NCBI GenBank assembly: GCA_003644275.1
Contig: QNBY01000008.1
Span: forward strand, 1-14,036
Direction: 5' to 3'
DNA: 14,036 nucleotides
Source of the DNA: Planctomycetota bacterium
Lineage (GTDB): Bacteria; Planctomycetota; B143-G9
Positions 1 to 7,384 of this stretch are shown here, one piece after another (the first letter of the stretch is position 1; each line of letters starts with the position of its first letter). Under the pieces are notes generated by a model. The model made no database searches and had not been told where the DNA came from. It saw nothing but the letters and a program-made list of their open reading frames with translations. The translations under genes and the position numbers were made by a program.

Positions 1-122
1 GGCGAACTCGGCTTGTGGAACAGTATCGCCACGAGCCCCCCCACGAGCACGACCGCAATGGCCGCCGCAAGGAGCTTGCCCCAAAGCTCGAGCCTCTTTT
101 TCCCCTTTTCGGAAACTCTCAT
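1..122 (-). CDS. N-terminus of an unidentified membrane-anchored protein (partial)
   Basis: The first 40 codons of a gene that runs off the left edge are visible. The ATG lies at 122 (minus) and is preceded by a purine-rich AGAAAGGAA site about 3 nt or more upstream. The protein begins with a basic stretch (MRVSEKGKKRLELWGK), followed by about 19 hydrophobic residues rich in Ala, Val, Leu and Gly (residues 17-35), then HKPSS. This is the pattern of an uncleaved signal anchor with a cytoplasmic N-terminus and the rest outside. No family can be named from this fragment. It is divergent from the efflux operon and shares a 160-nt intergenic region with it. The Lys-rich start, clean hydrophobic block and RBS make a real gene likely. 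Confidence 0.6.
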   Translation of the reverse strand, partial: MRVSEKGKKRLELWGKLLAAAIAVVLVGGLVAILFHKPSS

Positions 123-137
123 CGGTTCCTTTCTCTC

Positions 138-172
138 GGCGGCCGATTTTACCACATTTCACCCCGGCCGCC
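138..172. repeat. Inverted repeat in the divergent intergenic region
   Basis: GGCGGCCG at 138-145 and CGGCCGCC at 165-172 (165 is the first C) are perfect reverse complements around a 19-nt AT-richer loop that carries a candidate minus-strand -10. It could be an operator for one or both divergent genes. GC-rich palindromes also arise by chance in DNA of this composition. Confidence 0.35.
146..151 (-). promoter_or_regulatory. Possible -10 element for the left-edge gene
   Basis: On the minus strand the sequence TGTGGTAAAAT places TAAAAT at 151-146, about 24 nt before the ATG at 122. No convincing -35 is visible at the right spacing. The hexamer lies in the loop of an 8-bp inverted repeat (138-145 with 165-172). 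Weak call. Confidence 0.3.
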
Positions 173-208
173 TCCGAAAAGGGAGCAAAAAGTGCGTAGC
201 GCGTCAAA

Positions 209-214
209 TATAAT
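209..214 (+). promoter_or_regulatory. -10 element (TATAAT) for the efflux operon
   Basis: A perfect TATAAT lies in the only AT-rich patch upstream of the TolC-like gene. A transcript would begin near 221 and have a leader of about 60 nt before the GTG at 283. The -35 region (about 186-191) is poor, so an activator or an alternative promoter is possible. Confidence 0.45.
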
Positions 215-282
215 AACATTCACCGTACGCACGCATGAGGGGAGACACGACGCCGCGCCGTGCGGCGGGTGGAGGATGCCAC

Positions 283-1890
283 GTGAGTTGCAGAACACTG
301 TCGGTCGTCGCACTGTTGCTGATGCTCGTCTCGGCCGGATGCGTCTCGGAGGAGGACAGGGTTTACCCCACGAAACTCTCCTCGATTGAGGCCAGGGAAG
401 CCCTCGGTGAGCTCACCCGTTCAACGAACTTCGCCGAGGTCATCTCCCGCCAGCCGCTTCCGCCCCGCAGGAAGAGCGAGGAAACCGCGCCCCGCGAGAG
501 GACCTTCCCCTTCGTGGTGGAGGTGGTGAACGGCCGCAAGAAGGTCAGGCTCGACATAGTGAAGTTCCTCGAACTGGCACAGGCGAACGACATTACCTTC
601 CTCGCCTACAAGGAATCCCTCGCTTCCGCCGAGGAATCCCTCAGGGCCACCCTGCGCTCCTATCGCCCCGTCTTCGGCGGCACGGTCTCCGCCTCCTACA
701 ACTTCAAGAACGACAGCGAGTCCCAGGGCATCAACTTCTCCCTGAGCCAGAAACTGCCCTGGAACGGCAGCCTGAAACTCGCCACCTCGGCCGACCGCTC
801 CCATTATTCCTCCCCCCCCGACAGGGAATCCATGTCCCTCTCCACCATGCTTTCCCTCTCCTTGGACATCTACCTCCGCCCGGGCGGCTATGCGGAATGG
901 CGGGAGAGCATTATCCAGGCCGAGCGCAACTGGGTTTACTCCCAGCGCCAGTTCAGGCGAAACCGCGAGAACTACCTCATCAACATGGTCCAACTCTACT
1001 ACGACACCATCAACGCCCGCAAGTCCCTCGAAAGCCAGAACGAGAGGCTCAAGAAGGCCCAGGACGCCTACGACCTCGTCCGTTTCGAGTACAACCGCGG
1101 CCGCAGGACGCTCACCGACGTCAACGTCGCCGAGGAAAACCTCATAGACGCCCGCCAGGCCATCATCGACGCCAAGGAAAACTACGCCGAGCTCCTCGAC
1201 GACCTGAAACTCAAGCTCGGCATCCCACAGGAATACGACATCGAGCTCGTGGACGAACCCCTCTCCGTCAAGCCCATCGGCGAGATAGATATGGACGAGG
1301 TCATCCGCAAGGCCCTCGCCAACAACCCCGACTACCAGACCCAGCGCGACCGATACGAGGACAGGCGCAGGAACTTCCTCCTCAGCCTCTACCGCCTCCG
1401 CAACGTCCCGCACGTCAACCTCTCCTATTCCTTCCCCCTCGTGGACGAGAGCTCCGAGGGCTACGAGGAGCACAACACCGACTGGTCCGCCTCCATCCTC
1501 TGGTCCTACAACCTCGACCAGGAAAGCCGAAAGAAACAGTACCGCTCGCTCCTCCAGAGCTGGACCATCTACGTCCGCGACTTCAAGCGCCAGCAGGAGA
1601 GCAACGTCAAGGAAATACGCCGCCGCGTGCGCCAACTCCTCAACGCCAGGAGGACGCTCGAAAACGCCATGCGGTCTTACGAGGCCGCGGTACGAAAGAA
1701 GGAAGGCGCCGAGCTGGAGTTCGACCTCGGAAAGATAGATTCGCGCGAGATGAACGACGCCATCAACAGGGTCCAGAGCGCCACCGACGCCCTCAACCGC
1801 GCCCGCGTCAGTTACAAGCTCGCCTACCTCCGCTTCCTTTCCATGCTGGGCGAGCTCAAGATCGATGAGGAAGGAGAATGGCTGAAATGA
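283..1890 (+). CDS. TolC-family outer membrane efflux lipoprotein
   Basis: Outer-membrane channel of a tripartite exporter. I chose the GTG at 283: GGAGG lies at 271-275, 7 nt upstream, and the protein then opens directly with a lipoprotein signal (hydrophobic LSVVALLLMLVSAGC, acylated Cys 20). The in-frame ATG at 235 has no RBS and would add 16 Arg/Gly-rich residues. The 535-residue product has the TolC two-repeat layout. An N-terminal repeat contains the LELAQANDITFLAYKESLASAEESLR segment type, split by predicted beta strands (YRPVFGGTVSASYNF). A helix follows with the typical LESQNERLKKAQDAYDLVRFEYNRG pattern and LKLKLGIP. A second repeat is similar (KALANNPDYQTQRDRYEDRR through the C-terminal coiled coil). 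The length is slightly above the usual 430-490. The gene overlaps the adaptor gene by 4 nt (ATGA). The substrate is unknown. Confidence 0.9.
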   Translation: MSCRTLSVVALLLMLVSAGCVSEEDRVYPTKLSSIEAREALGELTRSTNFAEVISRQPLPPRRKSEETAPRERTFPFVVEVVNGRKKVRLDIVKFLELAQANDITFLAYKESLASAEESLRATLRSYRPVFGGTVSASYNFKNDSESQGINFSLSQKLPWNGSLKLATSADRSHYSSPPDRESMSLSTMLSLSLDIYLRPGGYAEWRESIIQAERNWVYSQRQFRRNRENYLINMVQLYYDTINARKSLESQNERLKKAQDAYDLVRFEYNRGRRTLTDVNVAEENLIDARQAIIDAKENYAELLDDLKLKLGIPQEYDIELVDEPLSVKPIGEIDMDEVIRKALANNPDYQTQRDRYEDRRRNFLLSLYRLRNVPHVNLSYSFPLVDESSEGYEEHNTDWSASILWSYNLDQESRKKQYRSLLQSWTIYVRDFKRQQESNVKEIRRRVRQLLNARRTLENAMRSYEAAVRKKEGAELEFDLGKIDSREMNDAINRVQSATDALNRARVSYKLAYLRFLSMLGELKIDEEGEWLK

Positions 1891-3608
1891 GCGAAGACGC
1901 CGGCAAGGTCCCCCAGCAGCAGTCCCTCATCATCGGAGGAATGACTCACATAGCCCCTCCCCGCAAGTTCTGGACCAGGGGCAAACTCTTCGTCCTGTTC
2001 CTCTTCCTCGCCGCGCTCGGCGTGGGAGGATACTACGGCTACGACGTCTGGAAGGGCGAGAAGAAGGAAGCCGTCGAGATTCCCACCTTCAAGGTCAAGA
2101 AGGACACCCTCGAGATATCCGTCACCGAGGAAGGCTCCCTCCAGTCCCTCAAGAGCCACCCCATAAAGGCCGACTTCCGCGGCAACGCCAAGATAGAGTG
2201 GATAATCCCCGAGGAAACCCAGGTCAAGAAGGGCGACGTCGTCCTCCGCTTCGACACCCAGGACGTGCAAAAGCAGATAGAGGACCTCGAGGTCGCCCTG
2301 AAGGAAGCCGAGGACGCCCTCGTCCGCGCCCGCGAGGACGACGTCATCGCCACCCGCGACGACCAGGCCAGCCTCCTCAAGGTCGAAAAGGAAATAAGGG
2401 ACGCCGAGGAAGAGCTCGTCCGTTTCCTGAACTCCGACGTGCCCCGCAAGCGCAGCGAGTTCAGAATGCGCATTCGCAAGGCCCGACAGCAGCTCCGCGA
2501 GGTGGAGGCCGAGGTCACCGACATGCCCTATCTCATCGAGCGCCAGCTCAAGACCCTCAGCGACCTCGAGAAGGCCCGCATTCTCCTCGAACAGCGCAAG
2601 GCCGACCTCAAGAACGCCGAGGAAGACTACCGAATCTACCTCGAGTACGAACTCCCCCGCCAGCTCGCCTCCAAGCGCGAGGCGGTCGAGGACCTCAAGC
2701 GCAAGTACGAGCGCATGAAGAGCAACGTGAAGTCCAAGGCCGCCCAGCGCCGCGCCTCCATACGCCGCGCCGAGAAGAAACTCGAGTCCATCAAGAGAGA
2801 CCTGAAGCGCCTCCGCGAAAGGCTGGGAAAGATGGCCCTCAAGGCCCCCGCCGACGGCGTCGTCTACTACGGAAGCGGCGATTCCAGGCGCTTCTATTAC
2901 GGCGGCGAGGACATCAAGGAAAGCCTCAAGCCCGGAAACACCATCTGGACCGGCCAGGTCCTCATGCACATCCCCGACACCACCAAGATGAAGGTCTCCG
3001 TCCAGGTGCTCGAGTCCGACATTTCCAAGATAAAGGTCGGCCTCCCCGCGATTATAACCGTCCCCGCCCTCGACAACGCGAAGTACACCGGAAAGGTCAC
3101 CAGCAAGGCCCGCTCCGCCCGCAACATCCGCTACTGGGACCCCACCAGCACCAAGGTCGTCCCCTGCGAGATCCTCATCGACAAGTACGACGAGCGCCTC
3201 ACCCCCGGCTCCACCGTCAAGGTGAAGATACTCGTCAAGACGATACGCGACGTCCTCATCGTCCCGCTCGAATGCGTCTTCGAAAAGGACGGACACCCCA
3301 TCGTCTATCTGAAGACCGGTCCCGGCGAGACCTGCGAGGCGCGCCGCGTCAAGCTCGGCGACCACAACAACGACTACGTGGTGGTCGAAAAGGGCCTGAA
3401 GGAAGGGGACGAGATATTCCAGTACCCGCCCTCCACCGCCGACGGCGCCCCCGTGACGGGAGAGGTGTACGCCCCCACTCCGCCGCCCGTCCCCTCGCTT
3501 CAACCCTCCGTGGAGCCCTCCCGCAGGCCCCGCGGCCGCCGGAACGGCGAAAACAGGGGGAGGAAAAGACCCCTCGGAGAACCGGAAGATAATGCGCGAT
3601 CCGATTGA
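1887..3608 (+). CDS. HlyD/MacA-like periplasmic adaptor (membrane fusion protein)
   Basis: Links the inner-membrane permease to the TolC-like channel. Two starts are possible. ATG 1887 overlaps the previous stop as ATGA, with AAGGAG 10 nt upstream. ATG 1878 adds three residues, with GAGG 7 nt upstream. Counting from 1878: a cytoplasmic N-tail (1-36); one membrane segment (about 37-52); the first half of a lipoyl-like domain (70-125, ending VKKGDVVLRFDTQ); a long, highly charged coiled coil (about 128-315); the second lipoyl half (LKAPADGVVYYG, about 320-331); a beta-barrel (KMKVSVQVLESDISKIKVG); and a membrane-proximal domain with VPLECVFEKDG and VVVEKGLKEGDEI. The tail after about 525 is Pro/Arg-rich and probably disordered. 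At 573-576 residues it is much longer than E. coli MacA (about 370), mostly because of the coiled coil. The permease gene follows after 24 nt. Confidence 0.9.
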   Translation: MSEDAGKVPQQQSLIIGGMTHIAPPRKFWTRGKLFVLFLFLAALGVGGYYGYDVWKGEKKEAVEIPTFKVKKDTLEISVTEEGSLQSLKSHPIKADFRGNAKIEWIIPEETQVKKGDVVLRFDTQDVQKQIEDLEVALKEAEDALVRAREDDVIATRDDQASLLKVEKEIRDAEEELVRFLNSDVPRKRSEFRMRIRKARQQLREVEAEVTDMPYLIERQLKTLSDLEKARILLEQRKADLKNAEEDYRIYLEYELPRQLASKREAVEDLKRKYERMKSNVKSKAAQRRASIRRAEKKLESIKRDLKRLRERLGKMALKAPADGVVYYGSGDSRRFYYGGEDIKESLKPGNTIWTGQVLMHIPDTTKMKVSVQVLESDISKIKVGLPAIITVPALDNAKYTGKVTSKARSARNIRYWDPTSTKVVPCEILIDKYDERLTPGSTVKVKILVKTIRDVLIVPLECVFEKDGHPIVYLKTGPGETCEARRVKLGDHNNDYVVVEKGLKEGDEIFQYPPSTADGAPVTGEVYAPTPPPVPSLQPSVEPSRRPRGRRNGENRGRKRPLGEPEDNARSD

Positions 3609-3632
3609 AAAGGCCCGTAAAGGGAACGGCTG

Positions 3633-4904
3633 ATGGACATCATCGAGATAATCAAGGTAGGCCTGCTCAACCTCGCCCTGCACCCCCTGCGGTCCTTCCT
3701 CACCGTGCTGGGAATAATCTTCGGCGTGGGCGCGGTCGTCGCCATGCTTTCCATCGCCGAGGGCGCCCGCTTCCAGGCCCAGCAGCAGATAAAGATGATG
3801 GGCATCGAGAACGTCCGCGTCCTCAGCAAGAAGGTCATGGTCGAGTCCAAGAAGAAGACGACGGGCAGCCGGCGATTCTCCATCCTCAAGTACGGCGTAA
3901 CCCTGGAGGAATACCGCCACCTCTGCGACACCATCGAGCGCCTCAAGGCTTCCGTCGCCATGAGGGACCTCCGCCAGAAGGTCTTCTGGCAGGACCGCAG
4001 CGCCGACTCCCACGTTATGGGGACCTCCGCCTCCTACATCGACGTCACCAACCACCACGTCATGCGCGGCCGCTTCATCACCCCCCTCGACGAGAAACTC
4101 CTCAACCGCGTCTGCGTGCTCGGCGCCGACGCCAGGAAACAGCTCTTCTCCTACCGCAACCCCATCGGCGAGAAGATCCGCGTAGGCAACAAGTGGTACG
4201 AGGTGGTCGGCCTCATGGAGCCCAAGACCGTCGAGACCGGCGGAATGATAGAGGTCCGCGACGTGAACAAGGACATATACGTCCCCCTCGCCACCGCCCT
4301 CGCCGACTTCGGAACCGTCTCCGCCAGCGCCGAGATAGGCTCCATGGAGATGATAGAAGTCGAACTGGACGAGATGTATTTCCGCATGGAGAGCTCCGAC
4401 TACGTCGAGTACGCCGCCGCCCTCATCAAGAACTACCTCAACCGCAACCACCCACGCCACGATTTCGAGGTGGTCGTCCCCAAGGAACTCCTCGCCCAGT
4501 CGGAGAAGCAGCAGGAGATATTCGACATTGTCATGGTCTCCATCGCCTCCATCTCCCTCCTGGTCGGCGGCATCGGGATAATGAACATCATGCTCGCCAC
4601 CGTGACGGAGCGCACCCGAGAGATCGGCACGCGCCGCGCCGTCGGAGCCCAGAAGGCCGACATACTCATGCAGTTCCTCTTCGAGACCGTCATCCTCGCC
4701 GTTACCGGAGGGTTCATCGGCGTCTTACTTGGCGCAGCCGGCGCCTGGGCGATAGTCCAGTTCGCCGGCTGGAAGGCAATCGTGACCTGGTTCTCAATCG
4801 TGTTGTCCTTCAGCATTTCGGCGCTGGTCGGCATCGTCTTCGGAATGTATCCGGCGATAAAGGCCGCCAACCTCTCGCCCATCGAGGCGCTCCGCTATGA
4901 GTGA
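3633..4904 (+). CDS. MacB-like ABC transporter permease, no ATPase domain
   Basis: Inner-membrane subunit of the exporter, of the MacB/LolC/FtsX type. The ATG at 3633 has AGGGAA 6 nt upstream. The product has 423 residues. A first membrane helix (about 21-43, FLTVLGIIFGVGAVVAMLSIAEGA) is the typical MacB opening. A large periplasmic domain follows (about 45-290). Three C-terminal helices (about 300-322, 346-372, 378-402) flank the FtsX signature LATVTERTREIGTRRAVGA, and the protein ends in YPAIKAANLSPIEALRYE. E. coli MacB carries an N-terminal ATPase, and related operons usually encode a LolD-like ATPase next to the permease. Neither is present here: there is no Walker A or LSGGQ motif anywhere in the operon. 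The subunit must be supplied from elsewhere, or this exporter differs. The gene overlaps the HAD gene by 8 nt. Confidence 0.92.
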   Translation: MDIIEIIKVGLLNLALHPLRSFLTVLGIIFGVGAVVAMLSIAEGARFQAQQQIKMMGIENVRVLSKKVMVESKKKTTGSRRFSILKYGVTLEEYRHLCDTIERLKASVAMRDLRQKVFWQDRSADSHVMGTSASYIDVTNHHVMRGRFITPLDEKLLNRVCVLGADARKQLFSYRNPIGEKIRVGNKWYEVVGLMEPKTVETGGMIEVRDVNKDIYVPLATALADFGTVSASAEIGSMEMIEVELDEMYFRMESSDYVEYAAALIKNYLNRNHPRHDFEVVVPKELLAQSEKQQEIFDIVMVSIASISLLVGGIGIMNIMLATVTERTREIGTRRAVGAQKADILMQFLFETVILAVTGGFIGVLLGAAGAWAIVQFAGWKAIVTWFSIVLSFSISALVGIVFGMYPAIKAANLSPIEALRYE

Positions 4905-5709
4905 TTCCCCTCCCGTCCTACGCGGAGACACGGAGCGCCTCGCCCGCCTCAGGGGCTTCCTGCTCGACCTCGACGGCACCACCTACCTCGGAGACCGCCT
5001 CCTCCCCGGCGCGGACCGCTTCGTCCGCCGCCTCGCCGAGACCGGTAGGAAGCGCCTCTTCATCACCAACAACTGCTCCCGAACGCCGGAGGAATACGCG
5101 GCCAAACTCGCCCGCCTCGGCCTCCCCGCCGTCCCCGGCGACGTATTCACCTCCGGCGAGCTCGCGGGCCGCTTCCTGCTCGAACGCGGCCTCACCCGCG
5201 TCTACGTCCTCGGCACCCCCTCCCTCGTGAGGCAGTTGGCCGCCCTCGGCGTCGAGCACGACGAGCGCTCCCCACGGGCCGTCCTCTCCTCCTTCGACCT
5301 CACCCTCACCTACGAGAGACTCCTGAAGGCCGTCCGCTTCGTCCAGGCCGGGCTCCCCCTCTACTCCACTCATCCCGACCTCGTCTGCCCCACCCCCGAC
5401 GGCCCCATACCCGATTCCGGCCTCATAACCTCCCTCATCGAGCGCACCACAGGCGTGAAGGCGCACTACCTCGGCAAGCCCATGGTGGAGATGGTTGAGG
5501 GAGCGGCCCGCCGCCTCGGCCTGGACCTCTCTGAACTCGCCTTCGTGGGCGACAGGCTCTACACCGACATGAGGATGGCCCTCGACGCGGGAATAACCGC
5601 CGTCCTCGTCCTCAGCGGCGAGACCACCGAGGAAATGCTCGCCGAAAGCGGCCTGCGGCCCCACGTCGTGGCCTCGGACCTAAGCGCGCTCGTCCCCCTC
5701 CTGGACTGA
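4897..5709 (+). CDS. HAD-superfamily (subclass IIA, NagD/PNPase-like) phosphatase
   Basis: Cytoplasmic phosphatase of the class IIA HAD family, which includes NagD, 4-nitrophenylphosphatase and 2-phosphoglycolate phosphatase. Visible motifs in the 270-residue product: motif I LLDLDGT (nucleophile Asp 24, acid Asp 26); motif II FITNN (Thr 57); the class IIA cap with the STHPDLVCPT signature (about 157-166); motif III Lys 194 (YLGKPMVEMV); and motif IV VGDRLYTDM (Asp 219 and Asp 224), which binds Mg2+. All catalytic residues are present and the length is normal. The ATG at 4897 lies inside the end of the permease gene (ATGAGTGA), with GAGG 9 nt upstream, so translation is probably coupled to the exporter. 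Why a phosphatase sits in this operon is unclear. It may act in metabolite repair and be there only by coupling. The physiological substrate cannot be read from sequence. Confidence 0.88.
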   Translation: MSDSPPVLRGDTERLARLRGFLLDLDGTTYLGDRLLPGADRFVRRLAETGRKRLFITNNCSRTPEEYAAKLARLGLPAVPGDVFTSGELAGRFLLERGLTRVYVLGTPSLVRQLAALGVEHDERSPRAVLSSFDLTLTYERLLKAVRFVQAGLPLYSTHPDLVCPTPDGPIPDSGLITSLIERTTGVKAHYLGKPMVEMVEGAARRLGLDLSELAFVGDRLYTDMRMALDAGITAVLVLSGETTEEMLAESGLRPHVVASDLSALVPLLD

Positions 5710-6594
5710 CCGCCGCCGCATCGTCCTCCTCCTCAGCGCGAACACGACGTAGGACAGCGCGAACAGCACCCCCGCCGCTAGCACTATCGTCGCCCCCGCC
5801 GCCGCCTTCAGGTACCAGCTCCCCGCGAATCCCCCCACGCCGCTCACCAGCGACACCAGAAGCGACATCCAGAACATCGAGCCCGCGCTCCACGCGAAGT
5901 TGCGCCCCGCCGCCGCCGGTATGATGATCATCGCCGTCACCAGCAGCACCCCCACCGCGTTCACGCACATCATCACCACCACCGCCACCGCCGCCGCGAA
6001 CAAATATTCGTAGGCCCGCGTCCTCACCCCCCACGCCTGCGCCAGGTCGGAGTTCAGCCCGATGAGAAGCAGCCGGTTGTACGACGGCGCGGCCAGCACG
6101 AGAAGAACGAGGAACGTCAGAAACAGCGCCCCCAGCTCTCCCTTCGTGGCGAACAGCACGTCCCCGAACAGGAACTGCTCCGTCCGCTGGAACCGAAACG
6201 CCGTTATCACCACTATCCCAGCCGCAACCGCCAGCGTCTGCACCACCCCCACCAGCGAGTCCGGCGGCACCGACGACCGCCTCCCCAGCCACGTTATCAG
6301 AACCGCCGCAAGGCACCCGAACCCCACCATCACGAGCGTCAGCCGCCCCGGATCCGTTATCCCCATCAGTATGCCCGCCGCCACTCCCGAAAACGCCGAG
6401 TGCCCTATCGCCGAGGTGAAGAACGCCATGCGCGCGTTCACCACTATCGTCCCCACCACCGCCGTCAGAAGCGCCACCACCACGATCGTGAGAAACGGCG
6501 TGTGCATGAAGGACTTCTGCGCCCACTCGAAGGGCAGCAACGCCTTCACCGCGCCGCACGCGGCCGAGTAGAGCCATTCCGCCGCGCCGCTCAC
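5680..6594 (-). CDS. znuB: Zinc/manganese ABC transporter permease (ZnuB-like, ABC-3 family)
   Basis: Membrane channel of the metal importer. The start is GTG at 6594, with GGAGGG 7 nt upstream. The 304-residue product is almost entirely hydrophobic with about eight membrane segments. It has the ABC-3 landmarks: the early helix pair around ARMAFFTSAIGHSAFSGVAAG (about 54-74), the TEQFLFGDVL segment (138-147), AWGV in the cytoplasmic coupling region, and LLVTAMIIIPAAAGRNFA (217-234). It is slightly longer than the usual 260-290 because of an N-terminal extension of about 30 residues and a basic C-tail (RRRTMRRR). It is the last gene of the operon, 22 nt after znuC. Its final 30 nt overlap the end of the convergent HAD gene, leaving no space for a terminator. 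Zn versus Mn is inferred from the neighbours, not from this protein. Confidence 0.9.
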   Translation of the reverse strand: MSGAAEWLYSAACGAVKALLPFEWAQKSFMHTPFLTIVVVALLTAVVGTIVVNARMAFFTSAIGHSAFSGVAAGILMGITDPGRLTLVMVGFGCLAAVLITWLGRRSSVPPDSLVGVVQTLAVAAGIVVITAFRFQRTEQFLFGDVLFATKGELGALFLTFLVLLVLAAPSYNRLLLIGLNSDLAQAWGVRTRAYEYLFAAAVAVVVMMCVNAVGVLLVTAMIIIPAAAGRNFAWSAGSMFWMSLLVSLVSGVGGFAGSWYLKAAAGATIVLAAGVLFALSYVVFALRRRTMRRRSVQEGDERA

Positions 6595-6616
6595 CGCTCG
6601 TCCCTCCGCTTGCTGG

Positions 6617-7384
6617 TCACAGGCGCGAACAATGCATTCCCTCCTTGAACTCCTCTTGGTGCCTCACGAGCCCCACCTGCGGCCCGTAAAGCTCCCGCAG
6701 GTTCTCCGGCGTCAGCGTCTCCAGCGCCGCCCCCGAGCACTTCACCCGCCTGTTCAGGCACACCACGTAGGTGGCGTGGTGGCTCACCACCGAGAGCTCG
6801 TGGCTCACCAGCACCAGCGTGAAGCCCGTCTCGTCGTGCAGCTCCTGCACGAGCCCGCAGAACATGGCCTCGCCCGCAATGTCTATGCCCGACGCCGGCT
6901 CGTCCATGAGCACTATGTCCGGCCTTTCGAGCACTATCTTCGCCAGCAGCACCCTCTGCAGCTCGCCGCCGGACAGCTTTCCGATGGGATGATCCGCGAG
7001 CCTGTGCGCGCCCGTCCGCTCCAGCGCCTCCAGCACCGCCCGCCTCCTCGCCCGGCCGACCCCCAGCCAGAGCGGCCGCCGCTGCGACGACAGCAACAGG
7101 AAATCGCTCATCCTTATCGGGTTCTCCCTCTCTATGCTCAGCGCTTGCGGAATGTAGCCCAGCCTCGGCTTGCGCCCCTCCCTCGGTCCCCTCATCTCTA
7201 TGCTGCCCCTGTAGGGAACGAGCCCCAGTATCGCCTTCAGCAGCGTGGACTTCCCCGCCCCGTTCGGCCCTATCAGCGCGGTGATGGAGCCCTCCGGCAC
7301 GTCCAGGTCCACCCCCTCCAGGATGACCCTTCCCCCCAACACCACCTCGAGCCCGCGTATGCGTATCGCCGCCCGCTCGCTCAT
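6617..7384 (-). CDS. znuC: Zinc/manganese ABC transporter ATP-binding protein (ZnuC-like)
   Basis: ATPase of the metal importer; cytoplasmic and presumably a homodimer on the permease. The true start is the ATG at 7384, which forms an ATGA overlap with the znuA stop; the frame stays open further upstream, inside znuA, but that part is not coding. The 255-residue product has all ABC ATPase motifs: Walker A GPNGAGKST (39-47), Q-loop IPQ (Gln 80), signature LSGGE (137-141), Walker B DIVLMDEP (156-162), the D-loop ASGID, and the switch His 195 (SHE). The LGYIPQ wording and short length fit the Mn/Zn/Fe uptake class. The C-terminus (RHQEEFKEGMHCSRL) contains His and Cys residues, a feature sometimes seen in metal transport ATPases; any metal binding there is speculative. 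Confidence 0.94.
   Translation of the reverse strand: MSERAAIRIRGLEVVLGGRVILEGVDLDVPEGSITALIGPNGAGKSTLLKAILGLVPYRGSIEMRGPREGRKPRLGYIPQALSIERENPIRMSDFLLLSSQRRPLWLGVGRARRRAVLEALERTGAHRLADHPIGKLSGGELQRVLLAKIVLERPDIVLMDEPASGIDIAGEAMFCGLVQELHDETGFTLVLVSHELSVVSHHATYVVCLNRRVKCSGAALETLTPENLRELYGPQVGLVRHQEEFKEGMHCSRL

Noticed and set aside
15..389. Plus-strand frames at the left edge
   Set aside because: They cross the divergent promoter region and overlap the minus-strand signal-anchor gene and the TolC-like gene; composition is not protein-like.
421..1635. 404-codon minus-strand frame opposite the TolC-like gene
   Set aside because: Val/Gly/Leu-rich antisense shadow without domains or RBS.
1824..4460. 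878-codon open frame antisense to the efflux operon
   Set aside because: It is the shadow of strong C/G-ending codons on the other strand. It spans three clear genes and its translation is Gly/Val/Leu/Asp-rich with no domain.
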